The translations under genes were made by a program, and so were the position numbers. This document shows, piece by piece, positions 37,925-46,492 of a DNA stretch of 64,000 nucleotides. The stretch lies in contig CAILCX010000071.1 in assembly GCA_903832775.1 (NCBI GenBank), positions 41,056 to 105,055 on the forward strand. The letters are read 5' to 3'. The notes beneath the pieces are model-generated. The model was given only the letters and a program-made list of their open reading frames with translations, made no database searches and was not told the origin of the DNA. Source of the DNA: an uncultured Methylobacter sp. GTDB taxonomy: Bacteria; Pseudomonadota; Gammaproteobacteria; Methylococcales; Methylomonadaceae. Position 1 is the stretch's first letter. Every line of letters starts with the position of its first letter.

Positions 37925-40024
37925 ATGGATTTTACTAAATTAAAAGCGGCGTTAGGAGTGCTTGGCAAAGCAGAGTTGGGGGCGCCCTTAGTTATCGTCA
38001 TGGTATTGTCCATGCTGATATTGCCCTTGCCAGCCTTTGTACTTGATCTGCTGTTTACCTTTAATATCGCCTTTTCGTTAATCATATTGCTGGTGGTTGT
38101 TTACACCGTAAAGCCTTTAGAGTTCGCTTCATTTCCGACGGTAATTTTACTTGCAACGATATTGCGTTTGGCGCTTAACGTTGCTTCGACACGTATCGTA
38201 CTGATTGAAGGGCATAAGGGCGGTGATGCAGCCGGCAAGGTGATTGAAGCATTTGGCGCTTTCGTTATTGGTGGTAATTTTGCCGTGGGTCTGGTGGTCT
38301 TTGCGATTTTGATCATCATCAATTTTATGGTTGTTACCAAAGGAGCCGGGCGTATTGCCGAGGTAGGAGCAAGGTTTACGCTGGACGCGATGCCGGGTAA
38401 ACAAATGGCGATAGATGCGGATCTAAATGCCGGATTACTGACACAGGATGAGGCGCGCATACGGCGTGCCGAAGTGGCTACCGAGGCCGATTTCTATGGC
38501 TCTATGGATGGTGCGAGCAAATTCGTCAGGGGTGATGCCGTTGCCGGGATTATTATTTTATTTGTCAATATGATTGGCGGTTTGGCTATTGGTGTTCTTC
38601 AACATGACTTAAGTTTTGCCGAGGCGGGAAAAATTTATGTTTTGCTGTCAATCGGTGATGGCCTGGTTGCCCAAATACCTTCTTTACTGTTATCAACGGC
38701 ATCAGCTTTGGTTGTTACAAAGGTCGGCAGCAGTGGTGAAAATATTGGTCAACAGGTTACTTCCCAGTTATTTGCCAATCCAAAAGCATTGACGGTAACC
38801 GCGGTCGTGGTAGGTGCTTTGGGGATTATTCCAGGCATGCCAAATCTGGTTTTTATTTTATTGGCTCTGGTTTTAGCGGGTTCTGCTTATTTAATTGAGA
38901 AGAAGCATAAAGAAATTGAATCTATGACAGTCGATTATCCCCAAGAGTTGGCGCTTAATGCGCCGCCTATGGAAACTAAAGAATTGGGCTGGGATGATGT
39001 GATGCCGGTTGATGTTGTTGGCTTGGAAGTCGGTTATCGACTCATTCCTTTGGTGGATAAGAACCAAGGTGGACAATTGATGGTTCGTATCAAAGGCGTG
39101 CGGAAAAAACTGTCGCAAGAGCTGGGTTTTTTAATTCCTTCGGTTCATATCCGGGATAATCTAGATTTAAGTCCGACAGCTTACCGAATTTCCTTAATGG
39201 GCGTCACTATCGGTGAATCTGAGATTATGCCTGATATGGAAATGGCTATTAATCCGGGGCGTGTATTTGGTACGTTGAAAGGGAATGTCTGCAAGGATCC
39301 GGCTTTTGGTCTGGATGCCGTATGGATAGAGTCCAATCAAAAAGATCATGCGCAAACACTGGGTTATACTGTCGTTGATCCTGGAACCGTGGTGGCGACG
39401 CATCTTAGTCATTTGTTACAGTCACATGCTCACGAATTATTTGGTTATGATGAGGCTCATAAAATCCTTGATAATCTGGCTAAGTCGGCGCCTAAGTTGG
39501 TTGAAGATCTGGTGCCCAAGACCTTGCCGTTGGGTGTGGTCGTTAAAGTCTTGCAGAATCTGCTGCAAGAGCATGTGCCTATTCGAGATATGCGCAGTAT
39601 AGTCGAAACTTTGGCGGAGTACGGGCTAAGAAGTCAAGATCCCGACATCTTGACTTCGGCAGTAAGAGCCTCGTTAGGCCGGTTAATTATCCATGAAATC
39701 AGTGGTATGCAAGATGAATTGCCGGTTATTACACTGGACCATGAATTGGAACAGTTATTGCATAAATCATTGCAGACGGCTGGTGAAAGTGGTGTTGGAA
39801 TTGAGCCGGGTTTAGCAGAACAGATGCATACGTCCTTACAGGAAAGTATGCAGAAAATGGAAATTGAGGGACAAACAGCGGTATTGTTGGTTTCTTCTTA
39901 TATTCGTCCCTGGCTATCCCGATTCGTTCGCCATTCAATTCCCGGCTTACATGTCTTGGCATACAATGAAATACCGGCTGATCGTCAGATTAAGGTAGTT
40001 TCAACGGTCGGACGACGGACTTAG
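37925..40024 (+). CDS. flhA: Flagellar export apparatus protein FlhA
   Basis: Largest export-gate protein, 699 residues. The N-terminal half has about eight transmembrane helices. The FHIPEP signature region is visible (RLALNVASTRIVLI and RFTLDAMPGKQMAIDADLNAG). The C-terminal cytoplasmic domain that docks chaperones and ATPase begins near residue 345 and includes LPKTLPLGVVVKVLQNLL-type sequence and RFVRHSIPGLHVLAYNEIP at the end. Directly upstream of flhF with a 16-bp gap. Confidence 0.97.
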   Translation: MDFTKLKAALGVLGKAELGAPLVIVMVLSMLILPLPAFVLDLLFTFNIAFSLIILLVVVYTVKPLEFASFPTVILLATILRLALNVASTRIVLIEGHKGGDAAGKVIEAFGAFVIGGNFAVGLVVFAILIIINFMVVTKGAGRIAEVGARFTLDAMPGKQMAIDADLNAGLLTQDEARIRRAEVATEADFYGSMDGASKFVRGDAVAGIIILFVNMIGGLAIGVLQHDLSFAEAGKIYVLLSIGDGLVAQIPSLLLSTASALVVTKVGSSGENIGQQVTSQLFANPKALTVTAVVVGALGIIPGMPNLVFILLALVLAGSAYLIEKKHKEIESMTVDYPQELALNAPPMETKELGWDDVMPVDVVGLEVGYRLIPLVDKNQGGQLMVRIKGVRKKLSQELGFLIPSVHIRDNLDLSPTAYRISLMGVTIGESEIMPDMEMAINPGRVFGTLKGNVCKDPAFGLDAVWIESNQKDHAQTLGYTVVDPGTVVATHLSHLLQSHAHELFGYDEAHKILDNLAKSAPKLVEDLVPKTLPLGVVVKVLQNLLQEHVPIRDMRSIVETLAEYGLRSQDPDILTSAVRASLGRLIIHEISGMQDELPVITLDHELEQLLHKSLQTAGESGVGIEPGLAEQMHTSLQESMQKMEIEGQTAVLLVSSYIRPWLSRFVRHSIPGLHVLAYNEIPADRQIKVVSTVGRRT

Positions 40025-40040
40025 CACATGAGGCTTAATT

Positions 40041-41567
40041 ATGAAGATTAAACGATTTTTTGCACCAGATATACGGCAGGCCATGCGCATGGTTAAAGAA
40101 GAATTGGGCGCAGATGCAGTTATTATGTCAAACAAGTCTGTTGATGGCGGTGTCGAGATTGTTGCTGCGCGCGATTTTGATGAGCAGTTGATTCAGAGCA
40201 AGTTGCAAAAACAGGCTTTAGATCAACAAGCTGCTGCCAAGTCTCAGCAATTTTCTGGCGAAGATAAGCATGAGACTAAAAAAATTGATTTGCCTGATTT
40301 TGAAGCAGATAAAAATCGTTTACATGTATTAAGTAGCGAAAGGAAAAGAAGTGCAGAAGGATTTGTTTCTGAGAGAACTTCAGTACAGTCACAACGATTC
40401 TCTGGCGATACCAGTACTTCCACCATACTTGGCCGCCGGAATATTGACGAATATGTAGGTTATGCAGAAAAAATTAATTTGCGGGGTAATCCCGAAACGG
40501 TAATTGCAAAATCTGCTAATGGTTCCGAAAAGATTTCCATGGCAGGATCAGAAAGGTCGAGGACAAACAGTTCAACAAGTCCTTATTCCAGTGTACCTCC
40601 TGTCACAAAAAGACCGATGTCCACTGAAAAGCAGGGAAATCTTTCCGATAATCTATTAATGGAAATGAGCAGGGAACTTAAATCTTTAAGGTCTGAGATG
40701 GATTCCAAATTGGCGAGCATCAGTTGGGGCGGAATCTCTAAAGCCAACCCAGTCAGGACAGAGTTACTACATCGTTTGGGCGGGATGAGTATTTCAAGAA
40801 AACTAAGCGTGAAAATCGCCGATCGTTTTACCAATCAAACTGATGTGGAACTTGCTTTTAATCAGGCTCAAGAGTTGCTCACTAAAGTACTTCCTGTCGC
40901 TGATGATGATTTACTGCAGTATGGTGGCATTGTCGCTTTGGTAGGACCTACCGGCGTGGGAAAAACCACGACGATTGCAAAACTGGCTGCCAAATTTATT
41001 TTAAAGCATGGTCCCAGACAGGTTGCATTGATTACTACAGATAATTACCGTATTGGTGCTCATGAGCAACTCAATACCTATGGGCGTATATTGGATGTCC
41101 CTGTTCGTGTTGCTTCCAGTGCAACGGAGTTGCATAATCTGATTAATGGTTTTTCAGATAAACGGCTCATATTGATTGATACCGCAGGGATGAGTCAGCG
41201 TGATATGAAATTGGTTGAGCAAATTAATACTTTACAGCAGAGCGGACAAACTATTAAATCGTATCTGGTGATGTCCGCAGCAACTGAATATAAGGCGATG
41301 AATGAAATAATCAAAGCGTTTCAAGTATTTGAGCCTCAAGCAAGTATTTTGACTAAACTGGATGAGGCGGCGACTATCGGATCGGCTATCTCCTCAATTA
41401 TTGAACATAACTTACCTATCGCTTTCATTGCCGACGGACAACAAGTCCCTGAAGATATGCATAGTCCTTGTTCCAGAACCTTAATCGCGCAATGTGTGGC
41501 GGAGTTGGAACAGGAAACAGATTATGATGTGAATAATGAAGTTTGGGCGGCGCAAGGCTATGCATAA
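40041..41567 (+). CDS. flhF: Flagellar biosynthesis SRP-like GTPase FlhF
   Basis: Signal-recognition-particle-type GTPase that places flagella at the cell pole. 508 residues. The N-terminal B domain (MKIKRFFAPDIRQAMRMVKEELG ... ADAVIMSNK) is followed by a long low-complexity Ser/Lys-rich linker (about 65-210), then the NG domain with G1 GPTGVGKTTTIAKLAAK, TTDNYRIGAHEQL, IDTAGMSQRD and TKLDEA. The linker is longer than in many FlhF proteins. Followed with overlap by fleN. Presence of flhF and fleN implies polar flagellation. Confidence 0.96.
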   Translation: MKIKRFFAPDIRQAMRMVKEELGADAVIMSNKSVDGGVEIVAARDFDEQLIQSKLQKQALDQQAAAKSQQFSGEDKHETKKIDLPDFEADKNRLHVLSSERKRSAEGFVSERTSVQSQRFSGDTSTSTILGRRNIDEYVGYAEKINLRGNPETVIAKSANGSEKISMAGSERSRTNSSTSPYSSVPPVTKRPMSTEKQGNLSDNLLMEMSRELKSLRSEMDSKLASISWGGISKANPVRTELLHRLGGMSISRKLSVKIADRFTNQTDVELAFNQAQELLTKVLPVADDDLLQYGGIVALVGPTGVGKTTTIAKLAAKFILKHGPRQVALITTDNYRIGAHEQLNTYGRILDVPVRVASSATELHNLINGFSDKRLILIDTAGMSQRDMKLVEQINTLQQSGQTIKSYLVMSAATEYKAMNEIIKAFQVFEPQASILTKLDEAATIGSAISSIIEHNLPIAFIADGQQVPEDMHSPCSRTLIAQCVAELEQETDYDVNNEVWAAQGYA

Positions 41568-42432
41568 TCAACTTGATCAGGCAGCTGGGATAAGGAATAT
41601 GAACAAAGTCAAACCTGTTCGGGTTATTGCTGTCACCAGTGGAAAAGGTGGAGTCGGTAAAACCAATTTGTCGGTTAATATAGGGATAGCATTATCACAG
41701 ATGGGGCAGCGAGTAGTATTGATGGATGCGGACATGGGGTTGGCAAACGTTGATATTTTGTTGGGCGTATATCCCAAGTTTAATCTATCTCATGTTTTGT
41801 CGGGAGAAAAAACCTTAGATGAAATTATGATTGATGGTCCCTCAGGTTTAAGAGTTATTCCAGGTGCATCGGGTATTCAAAAGATGTCCGAGCTTAGCAC
41901 TATTGAGCAGGCCTCAGTAATTCATGCCTTTAGTGAGATTGATCAGAATATTGACGTATTGATTGTCGATACAGCTGCCGGTATTTCTGCAAGTGTGGTC
42001 AATTTTGCTCGCGCCTGCCAGGAAATTATTGTTGTCGTCTGTGATGAGCCAACATCATTAACCGATGCATACGCCTTTATTAAGTTACTTAACAGAGACT
42101 ATGGCTTATCAAGCTTTCATGTCGTAACCAATATGGTTCAAACCGTTCAGCAAGGTCATGCTTTGTTTGAAAAATTAAGTAAAGTGACCGATCGTTATCT
42201 TGATGTTACCTTAAAGTTTGCCGGTGCAGTGCCTTATGACGAATATTTGCGTAAATCAGTTCAAAAGCAAACGCCTGTCGTTGTTGGTTTTCCGCGAAGT
42301 AAGGCGGCGCTTGCTTTAAAAACCGTAGCGGCAAGAATTGATAGCTGGCCAATTAAATCTCAGGCTGGCGGTTATATTGAGTTTTTTATTGAAAGAATGA
42401 TTCAGTACGGTTCCCAAAAGGATGTCGCATGA
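41560..42432 (+). CDS. fleN: Flagellar number regulator FleN/FlhG (MinD-like ATPase)
   Basis: MinD/ParA-type ATPase that limits flagellar number, partnering FlhF and FleQ. The deviant Walker A is VTSGKGGVGKTNLSVN, then DADMGLANVDILLGVYP and LIVDTAAGISASVV. The start is uncertain. ATG 41560 (290 residues) overlaps flhF by eight bases, whereas the track's ATG 41536 adds eight residues. Neither has a strong ribosome-binding site, which suits translational coupling to flhF. The C-terminal helix region (FFIERMIQYGSQ) would be the membrane-targeting helix. Its stop overlaps the fliA start by four bases. Confidence 0.93.
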   Translation: MHNQLDQAAGIRNMNKVKPVRVIAVTSGKGGVGKTNLSVNIGIALSQMGQRVVLMDADMGLANVDILLGVYPKFNLSHVLSGEKTLDEIMIDGPSGLRVIPGASGIQKMSELSTIEQASVIHAFSEIDQNIDVLIVDTAAGISASVVNFARACQEIIVVVCDEPTSLTDAYAFIKLLNRDYGLSSFHVVTNMVQTVQQGHALFEKLSKVTDRYLDVTLKFAGAVPYDEYLRKSVQKQTPVVVGFPRSKAALALKTVAARIDSWPIKSQAGGYIEFFIERMIQYGSQKDVA

Positions 42433-43157
42433 ACGGCGTGGCAATGTATGCTTCGGTTCAGACTGGAGGCACAGATCAACGTGTCATGCAGCATGCACCT
42501 TTAGTTAAGCGCATTGCCTACCATTTAATGAGCAGGCTACCGGATTCTGTTCAGGTCGATGATTTGATTCAGGCTGGTATGCTCGGTTTATTGGAAGCCA
42601 TAAAGAATTATGATGCCTCTCAGGGAGCCAGTTTTGATACCTACGCCGGAATTCGTATTCGGGGTTCAATGTTGGATGAAGTCAGGCGCAGTGATTGGAC
42701 GCCGCGCTCGGTCCATAAAAAATCACGTATGGTTTCCGAGGCGATTCGTACGATCGAAAACAAAAGCGGTCGCGAAGCCAGAGACATAGATGTGGCAGCC
42801 TATTTAGGAATACCGATTGATGAATACAATCATATTCTTCAGGATTCAAGTAGCTGCCATGTTTTCAGTGTCGAAGAATTGTCACAAACCGGTGATAGTT
42901 ACCTTGAGCAAGCATTGAACGAGGAAGAAGACCTGACTGACGGCTTAAGCCGGGAAGGTTTTGAACAAGCCTTGGCAAATGCAATTATGGCCTTGCCTGA
43001 GCGAGAACGGTTGGTTATTTCGCTTTATTATGATGAAGAGCTGAATTTACGAGAAATTGGCGAAGTATTAAACGTCAGCGAATCCAGAGTCAGCCAAATC
43101 AGTACTCAGGCGATATTAAGATTACGTTCAAGACTGTCTGAATGGACAAGTAATTAA
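42429..43157 (+). CDS. fliA: Flagellar sigma factor FliA (sigma-28)
   Basis: RNA polymerase sigma factor for late flagellar genes, 242 residues, the usual size. Region 2 includes HLMSRLPDSVQVDDLIQAGMLGLLEAIKNYD and GASFDTYAGIRIRGSMLDEVRRSDW. Region 4 has LPERERLVISLYYDEELNLREIGEVLNVSESRVSQI. Overlaps fleN by four bases. It ends the fliL-fliA string; a new promoter starts motC 60 bp downstream. Confidence 0.96.
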   Translation: MNGVAMYASVQTGGTDQRVMQHAPLVKRIAYHLMSRLPDSVQVDDLIQAGMLGLLEAIKNYDASQGASFDTYAGIRIRGSMLDEVRRSDWTPRSVHKKSRMVSEAIRTIENKSGREARDIDVAAYLGIPIDEYNHILQDSSSCHVFSVEELSQTGDSYLEQALNEEEDLTDGLSREGFEQALANAIMALPERERLVISLYYDEELNLREIGEVLNVSESRVSQISTQAILRLRSRLSEWTSN

Positions 43158-43215
43158 CGGTTGTTTGATCTTTAATAAATATTAATTATAAAAAATCTTT
43201 TAGTGATTTCACTAT

Positions 43216-43231
43216 TGGAAATCATTTTGCT
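43216..43231 (+). promoter_or_regulatory. Sigma-54 promoter of motCD
   Basis: TGGA-AATCATT-TTGCT carries GG (43217-43218) and GC (43229-43230) exactly 10 bases apart and keeps TTGCT at -12. Transcription would start near 43242, about 11 bases before the motC ATG, so the leader is very short. Confidence 0.7.
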
Positions 43232-43252
43232 GGTCAATTCAATAAGTTAAAA

Positions 43253-43999
43253 ATGGATATTCTAAGCATCATTGGTATTTTAGTCGGCATCTCCGCAATT
43301 CTGACAGGAATTGTGCTGGATGGTGGTCATATTAGCTCTTTGGTAAACTTGCCTGCACTGATTATTGTGTTTGGAGGAACTATCGGAGCAACTTTATTAC
43401 AATTCCCAAAGGTGATATTTGTCCGGAGCATGAAAATGCTTTTATGGGTGGTAAGGCCCAAAGAAATAAATCTTTCGGGGCAAATTGATAAGGTTGTTTA
43501 TTGGAGTCTTTTGGCAAGAAAAGAAGGTTTGTTAGGTCTTGAAAATGCCTTGCCCAAGGAAAAAGATCCGTTTATAAAAAAAGGCCTGCAGCTGTTGGTC
43601 GATGGAAATGATCCTGATGCCATTCGTGAAATATTGGAACTTGACATGTATTCTAAGGAAAATATGGGGTTTCAGGCAGCAGGGCTCTACGAGGCAATGG
43701 GTGGTTATGCACCGACCGTAGGCATTCTCGGCGCAGTGATGGGCTTGATTCATGTTATGCAGAATCTGACTAATCCAGAGCTATTAGGCCAGGGCATTGC
43801 TACGGCTTTTGTAGCGACAATTTATGGTGTAGGTTCTGCTAATCTGATTTTTTTACCGGTTGCCAATAAATTAAAGAGTCATGTTATGGCACTAACTGAA
43901 GCACGTGAAATGCTGGTTGAGGGTATTATTGCGATTGCCGATGGCGAAAATCCCAGGAATATTAAGTTGAGATTAAGCGGTTATTTGCATGACAGTTAA
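43253..43999 (+). CDS. motC: Flagellar stator protein MotC (MotA/PomA family)
   Basis: Proton-channel stator subunit, 248 residues, four transmembrane helices. Helices 1-2 (about residues 2-22 and 32-52) include ALIIVFGGTIGATLLQFPK; helices 3-4 include GGYAPTVGILGAVMGLIHVM and ATAFVATIYGVGSANLIFLP. The cytoplasmic loop carries the charged torque-generating segment (RKEGLLGLENAL). The sequence fits the second, MotC-type stator known from Pseudomonas. A sigma-54 promoter precedes it and motD follows after 13 bases. Confidence 0.92.
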   Translation: MDILSIIGILVGISAILTGIVLDGGHISSLVNLPALIIVFGGTIGATLLQFPKVIFVRSMKMLLWVVRPKEINLSGQIDKVVYWSLLARKEGLLGLENALPKEKDPFIKKGLQLLVDGNDPDAIREILELDMYSKENMGFQAAGLYEAMGGYAPTVGILGAVMGLIHVMQNLTNPELLGQGIATAFVATIYGVGSANLIFLPVANKLKSHVMALTEAREMLVEGIIAIADGENPRNIKLRLSGYLHDS

Positions 44000-44012
44000 T
44001 AAAGTCTAAGTT

Positions 44013-44879
44013 ATGGCAAGACGAAAAAAAGGCGTTTTAAGGATGGCTGGTAGGCCGCCGAATACCAGTCATGAGCGTTGGATGGTCTCTTACGCTGATT
44101 TTATAACTTTGTTATTTGCATTTTTCGTAGTGATGTATTCAATTTCTTCAGTTAATGAAGGTAAATACAAAACACTTTCTGATTCAATAGGCGAAGCATT
44201 TTCAAATAAAGCACAACAGGGTAATGAGTCGGATACCCTTCAAGAAGGTAATTTACCTACGACTATCCAACCAATAGCATTGGAAAATCTCGCAACCGAA
44301 GATCTTGAAAAAAGACGTGAATTAAGTGATGAGATTTTGAAAGAAAGAAAGCAGTTAATTCAGGTGTCTGAGCAGTTTGAACAGGTATTATCTCCTTTTA
44401 TTGATGAAAAATTGGTTTCGGTTAAGAAAAATGATTATTGGATAGAGCTGGAAATGAATAGCGAAATGTTATTCTTGAGTGGTGAGGCAGAATTATCTAA
44501 AAAAGCCATACCCGTGTTAAAGAAAATTGCAGAAGTTATTAAGCCATTGCCGAATATGATTAATATCGAAGGCCATACCGATGACATTCCCATCGAAAAT
44601 TTAAAATTCAGATCGAATTGGGATTTGTCTTCAGCAAGGGCTACCAGCGTTGTTCATGAGTTCGTAAAAGAGGGGATTAACCCGCCTCGGTTGGCGGCAA
44701 TTGGTTATGGAGAGTTTCACCCGATTGGTGATAACAAAATAGCTGAAGAGCGCTTTAAGAACAGGCGAGTTGTTCTGGTTTTAATGTCACAAGCTTTTGC
44801 GCGATACGGTGCCAATGATGAAGAGCGGGCTAAATTATTAAATTTGGCTCCGACAGTGCCTTCTCTTGATCGGCATTGA
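44013..44879 (+). CDS. motD: Flagellar stator protein MotD (MotB family)
   Basis: Stator subunit anchored to peptidoglycan, 288 residues. One transmembrane helix with the proton-carrying Asp29 in VSYADFITLLFAFFVVMYS, a plug/linker region (about 60-140) and the C-terminal OmpA-like domain (NIEGHTDDIPIENLKFRSNW, LSSARATSVVHEFVKEG). It pairs with MotC. The residues around the helix are compatible with a proton motor, but ion choice cannot be settled from sequence alone. Confidence 0.93.
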   Translation: MARRKKGVLRMAGRPPNTSHERWMVSYADFITLLFAFFVVMYSISSVNEGKYKTLSDSIGEAFSNKAQQGNESDTLQEGNLPTTIQPIALENLATEDLEKRRELSDEILKERKQLIQVSEQFEQVLSPFIDEKLVSVKKNDYWIELEMNSEMLFLSGEAELSKKAIPVLKKIAEVIKPLPNMINIEGHTDDIPIENLKFRSNWDLSSARATSVVHEFVKEGINPPRLAAIGYGEFHPIGDNKIAEERFKNRRVVLVLMSQAFARYGANDEERAKLLNLAPTVPSLDRH

Positions 44880-44897
44880 TGTCGTCAATTAACGGGT

Positions 44898-44912
44898 TGG
44901 CATAGGCTATGC
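44898..44912 (+). promoter_or_regulatory. GGCATAG/CTATGCC palindrome, possible third sigma-54-type site
   Basis: TGGC-ATAGGCT-ATGC has GG and GC 10 bases apart, 40 bp ahead of the 52-codon gene. It is also an exact 7-bp inverted repeat with a one-base centre, so the match may be fortuitous; the -12 element is ATGC rather than TTGC. Either a weak RpoN promoter or a small operator/hairpin after motD. Confidence 0.3.
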
Positions 44913-44951
44913 CTACCTAAATCTCAAAAGTTATACTTAGGGTAGAGCCGA

Positions 44952-45110
44952 ATGATAGAAATTGAACCTATAAAAAATTCTTTTCCAGTCGTAAAACCAA
45001 AAAAAATTAAAACGGAAGACAATCGACAGGAAAAACAGTCGCCTGGAAAAAGACAACAAGATCAACAGACGAAAGCTGAACCCTTAAACCATATTGATGA
45101 AATTGTTTGA
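44952..45110 (+). CDS. 52-residue protein of the motility cluster, coupled to the DUF2802 gene
   Basis: Too short for the ORF track. ATG 44952 follows AGGGTAGAG and the frame encodes 52 residues: IEIEPIKNSFPVVKPKKIKT, a Lys/Gln-rich middle and the ending NHIDEIV. The stop overlaps the next gene's ATG as TGATG, a classic translational-coupling junction. I recall short Lys-rich proteins ending in HIDExV beside DUF2802 genes in other gammaproteobacterial flagellar clusters, but I cannot verify this here. Probably soluble and disordered; function unknown. Confidence 0.65.
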   Translation: MIEIEPIKNSFPVVKPKKIKTEDNRQEKQSPGKRQQDQQTKAEPLNHIDEIV

Positions 45111-45529
45111 TGAATAATCCTTTGATGGTTGCTCTTGTCATTGAGAGTGCAGTAATTGTTTTTATGCTTGTACTGCTATTTTGGTTGGTGCGCTCGCAGT
45201 TGAAATTAAAACATGATTACCGGAATCTGAATGATATTGTTCAGGGACATGGCAATGATATTGCCGGTTTGTGTTCTGCTGCCTTGACGGTTGATACTCG
45301 AATAGCTTCAGTTGACAGGCAATTGGCCGTCACTGAAGATTATGTTAATGAGCTGGCAGTAAAGTTGGTCGAGGCAGAGCAAAACGAACAGTCGTCGCAT
45401 CCTTATAGTGGAGATATTCGCAAAGTAAGAAGTGGCGCCAGCGTAAATGAGTTAATGCAAAACTCGGGTTTGAGTCATGACGAGGCGGCTTTATTGATTC
45501 GATTGCACGGCTATAAAGAACAGTCCTGA
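45110..45529 (+). CDS. DUF2802 family protein of the flagellar/chemotaxis cluster
   Basis: 139 residues from ATG 45110. One N-terminal transmembrane helix (ALVIESAVIVFMLVLLFWLV), then a coiled-coil region (about 30-85, KLKHDYRNLNDIVQGHGND onward) and a C-terminal helix-turn-helix-like part (VNELMQNSGLSHDEAALLIRLHG). DUF2802 genes sit at the end of the motCD-parC-cheW block in Pseudomonas. Here the block has lost parC, parP and cheW but this gene remains, so its role may lie with the stator or pole instead of with chemoreceptor arrays. Confidence 0.82.
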   Translation: MNNPLMVALVIESAVIVFMLVLLFWLVRSQLKLKHDYRNLNDIVQGHGNDIAGLCSAALTVDTRIASVDRQLAVTEDYVNELAVKLVEAEQNEQSSHPYSGDIRKVRSGASVNELMQNSGLSHDEAALLIRLHGYKEQS

Positions 45530-45540
45530 AAAGAGCAATA

Positions 45541-45575
45541 AAAAAAGCCCGGCTAACAATTAGCCGGGCTTTTTT
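45541..45575. terminator. Bidirectional terminator ending the motility cluster
   Basis: A 16-bp perfect stem AAAAAAGCCCGGCTAA with a 3-base loop and T tracts in both directions. It is shared by the DUF2802 gene (plus) and the Bax-inhibitor-like gene (minus). Confidence 0.95.
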
Positions 45576-45598
45576 TATTGTAGTATTTGAAAAGTTAT

Positions 45599-46267
45599 TT
45601 AGTCATCTCCGCTGAATACACCGAGTAATTGTAACAAGCTTAAGAATAAGTTGTAGATCGTGACATATAAGGAAACAGTTGCCAAAATATAGTTAGTTTC
45701 ACCGCCATGAATGATTTGACTGGTTTGGAATAAAATCATTCCTGACATCAATAAAATAAACATGGCTGAAACAGCTAAAGATAAAGCAGGGATTGTGAAT
45801 ATCATTGCGCCAAGACCCGCCAGAAACGCAACAAGTACGCCAACCATTAAAAAGCCGCCCATAAAGCTGAAATCTTTTTTGGTTGTTAATGCATAGCCTG
45901 AAAGTCCTAGGAAAATAACGCCTGTGCCGCCCAATGCCATCATGATTAATTCATGACCATTACTGAACGCTTTAATGTACATGGTTAAAATTGGTCCGAG
46001 AGTCAGTCCCATAAAACCGGTCAAGGCAAAAACAAAAACAATACCCATGGCGCTGTTGCTGAATTTCGTAGTTAAGAAAAGCAGACCGAAATAGCCGATT
46101 AAGGTAACGATTGGGTTAAAATGCGGGAGATTCAGCATCATGGCAGCGCCCGCTGTTATTGCACTGAAAATCAGGGTCATTGATAATAATAAATAAGTGT
46201 TTTTCAGTACTTTATTGGTTGCCAGAATATTGGCTTCCGAATTGGAAATGGCGGTATTTAAGCTCAT
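45599..46267 (-). CDS. Bax inhibitor-1 / YccA family membrane protein
   Basis: Seven-helix membrane protein of the BI-1 (TMBIM) family, 222 residues. Members act as pH-sensitive calcium leak channels or modulate FtsH protease; the bacterial role varies. Visible family features are the short N-terminal soluble tail ending in NKVLKNTYLLLSMTLIFSAIT, GLLFLTTKFSNSAMGIVFVFALTGFMGL and the final Asp residues near the C-terminus (GVFSGDD). Monocistronic, sharing a terminator with the motility cluster. Confidence 0.92.
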   Translation of the reverse strand: MSLNTAISNSEANILATNKVLKNTYLLLSMTLIFSAITAGAAMMLNLPHFNPIVTLIGYFGLLFLTTKFSNSAMGIVFVFALTGFMGLTLGPILTMYIKAFSNGHELIMMALGGTGVIFLGLSGYALTTKKDFSFMGGFLMVGVLVAFLAGLGAMIFTIPALSLAVSAMFILLMSGMILFQTSQIIHGGETNYILATVSLYVTIYNLFLSLLQLLGVFSGDD

Positions 46268-46492
46268 TTTATTTTGAATCCTAAAAAAATGGTTAACAGA
46301 AGATTTAACGGTTTAATATTACAAGAGTTTGACTGACTTGGTAAGTCTATTTAGTTAAGTTTGAAGTTATAAAGAATTAATTTTTACAAAAGGAAAGTTT
46401 GCCAAAGTTAAAGTGATTGTCAATCGCGGATTAATTAGCAAATTACACGATGAGCCTTAAACATTAAAACATCATTTTCACACAATTAGATT

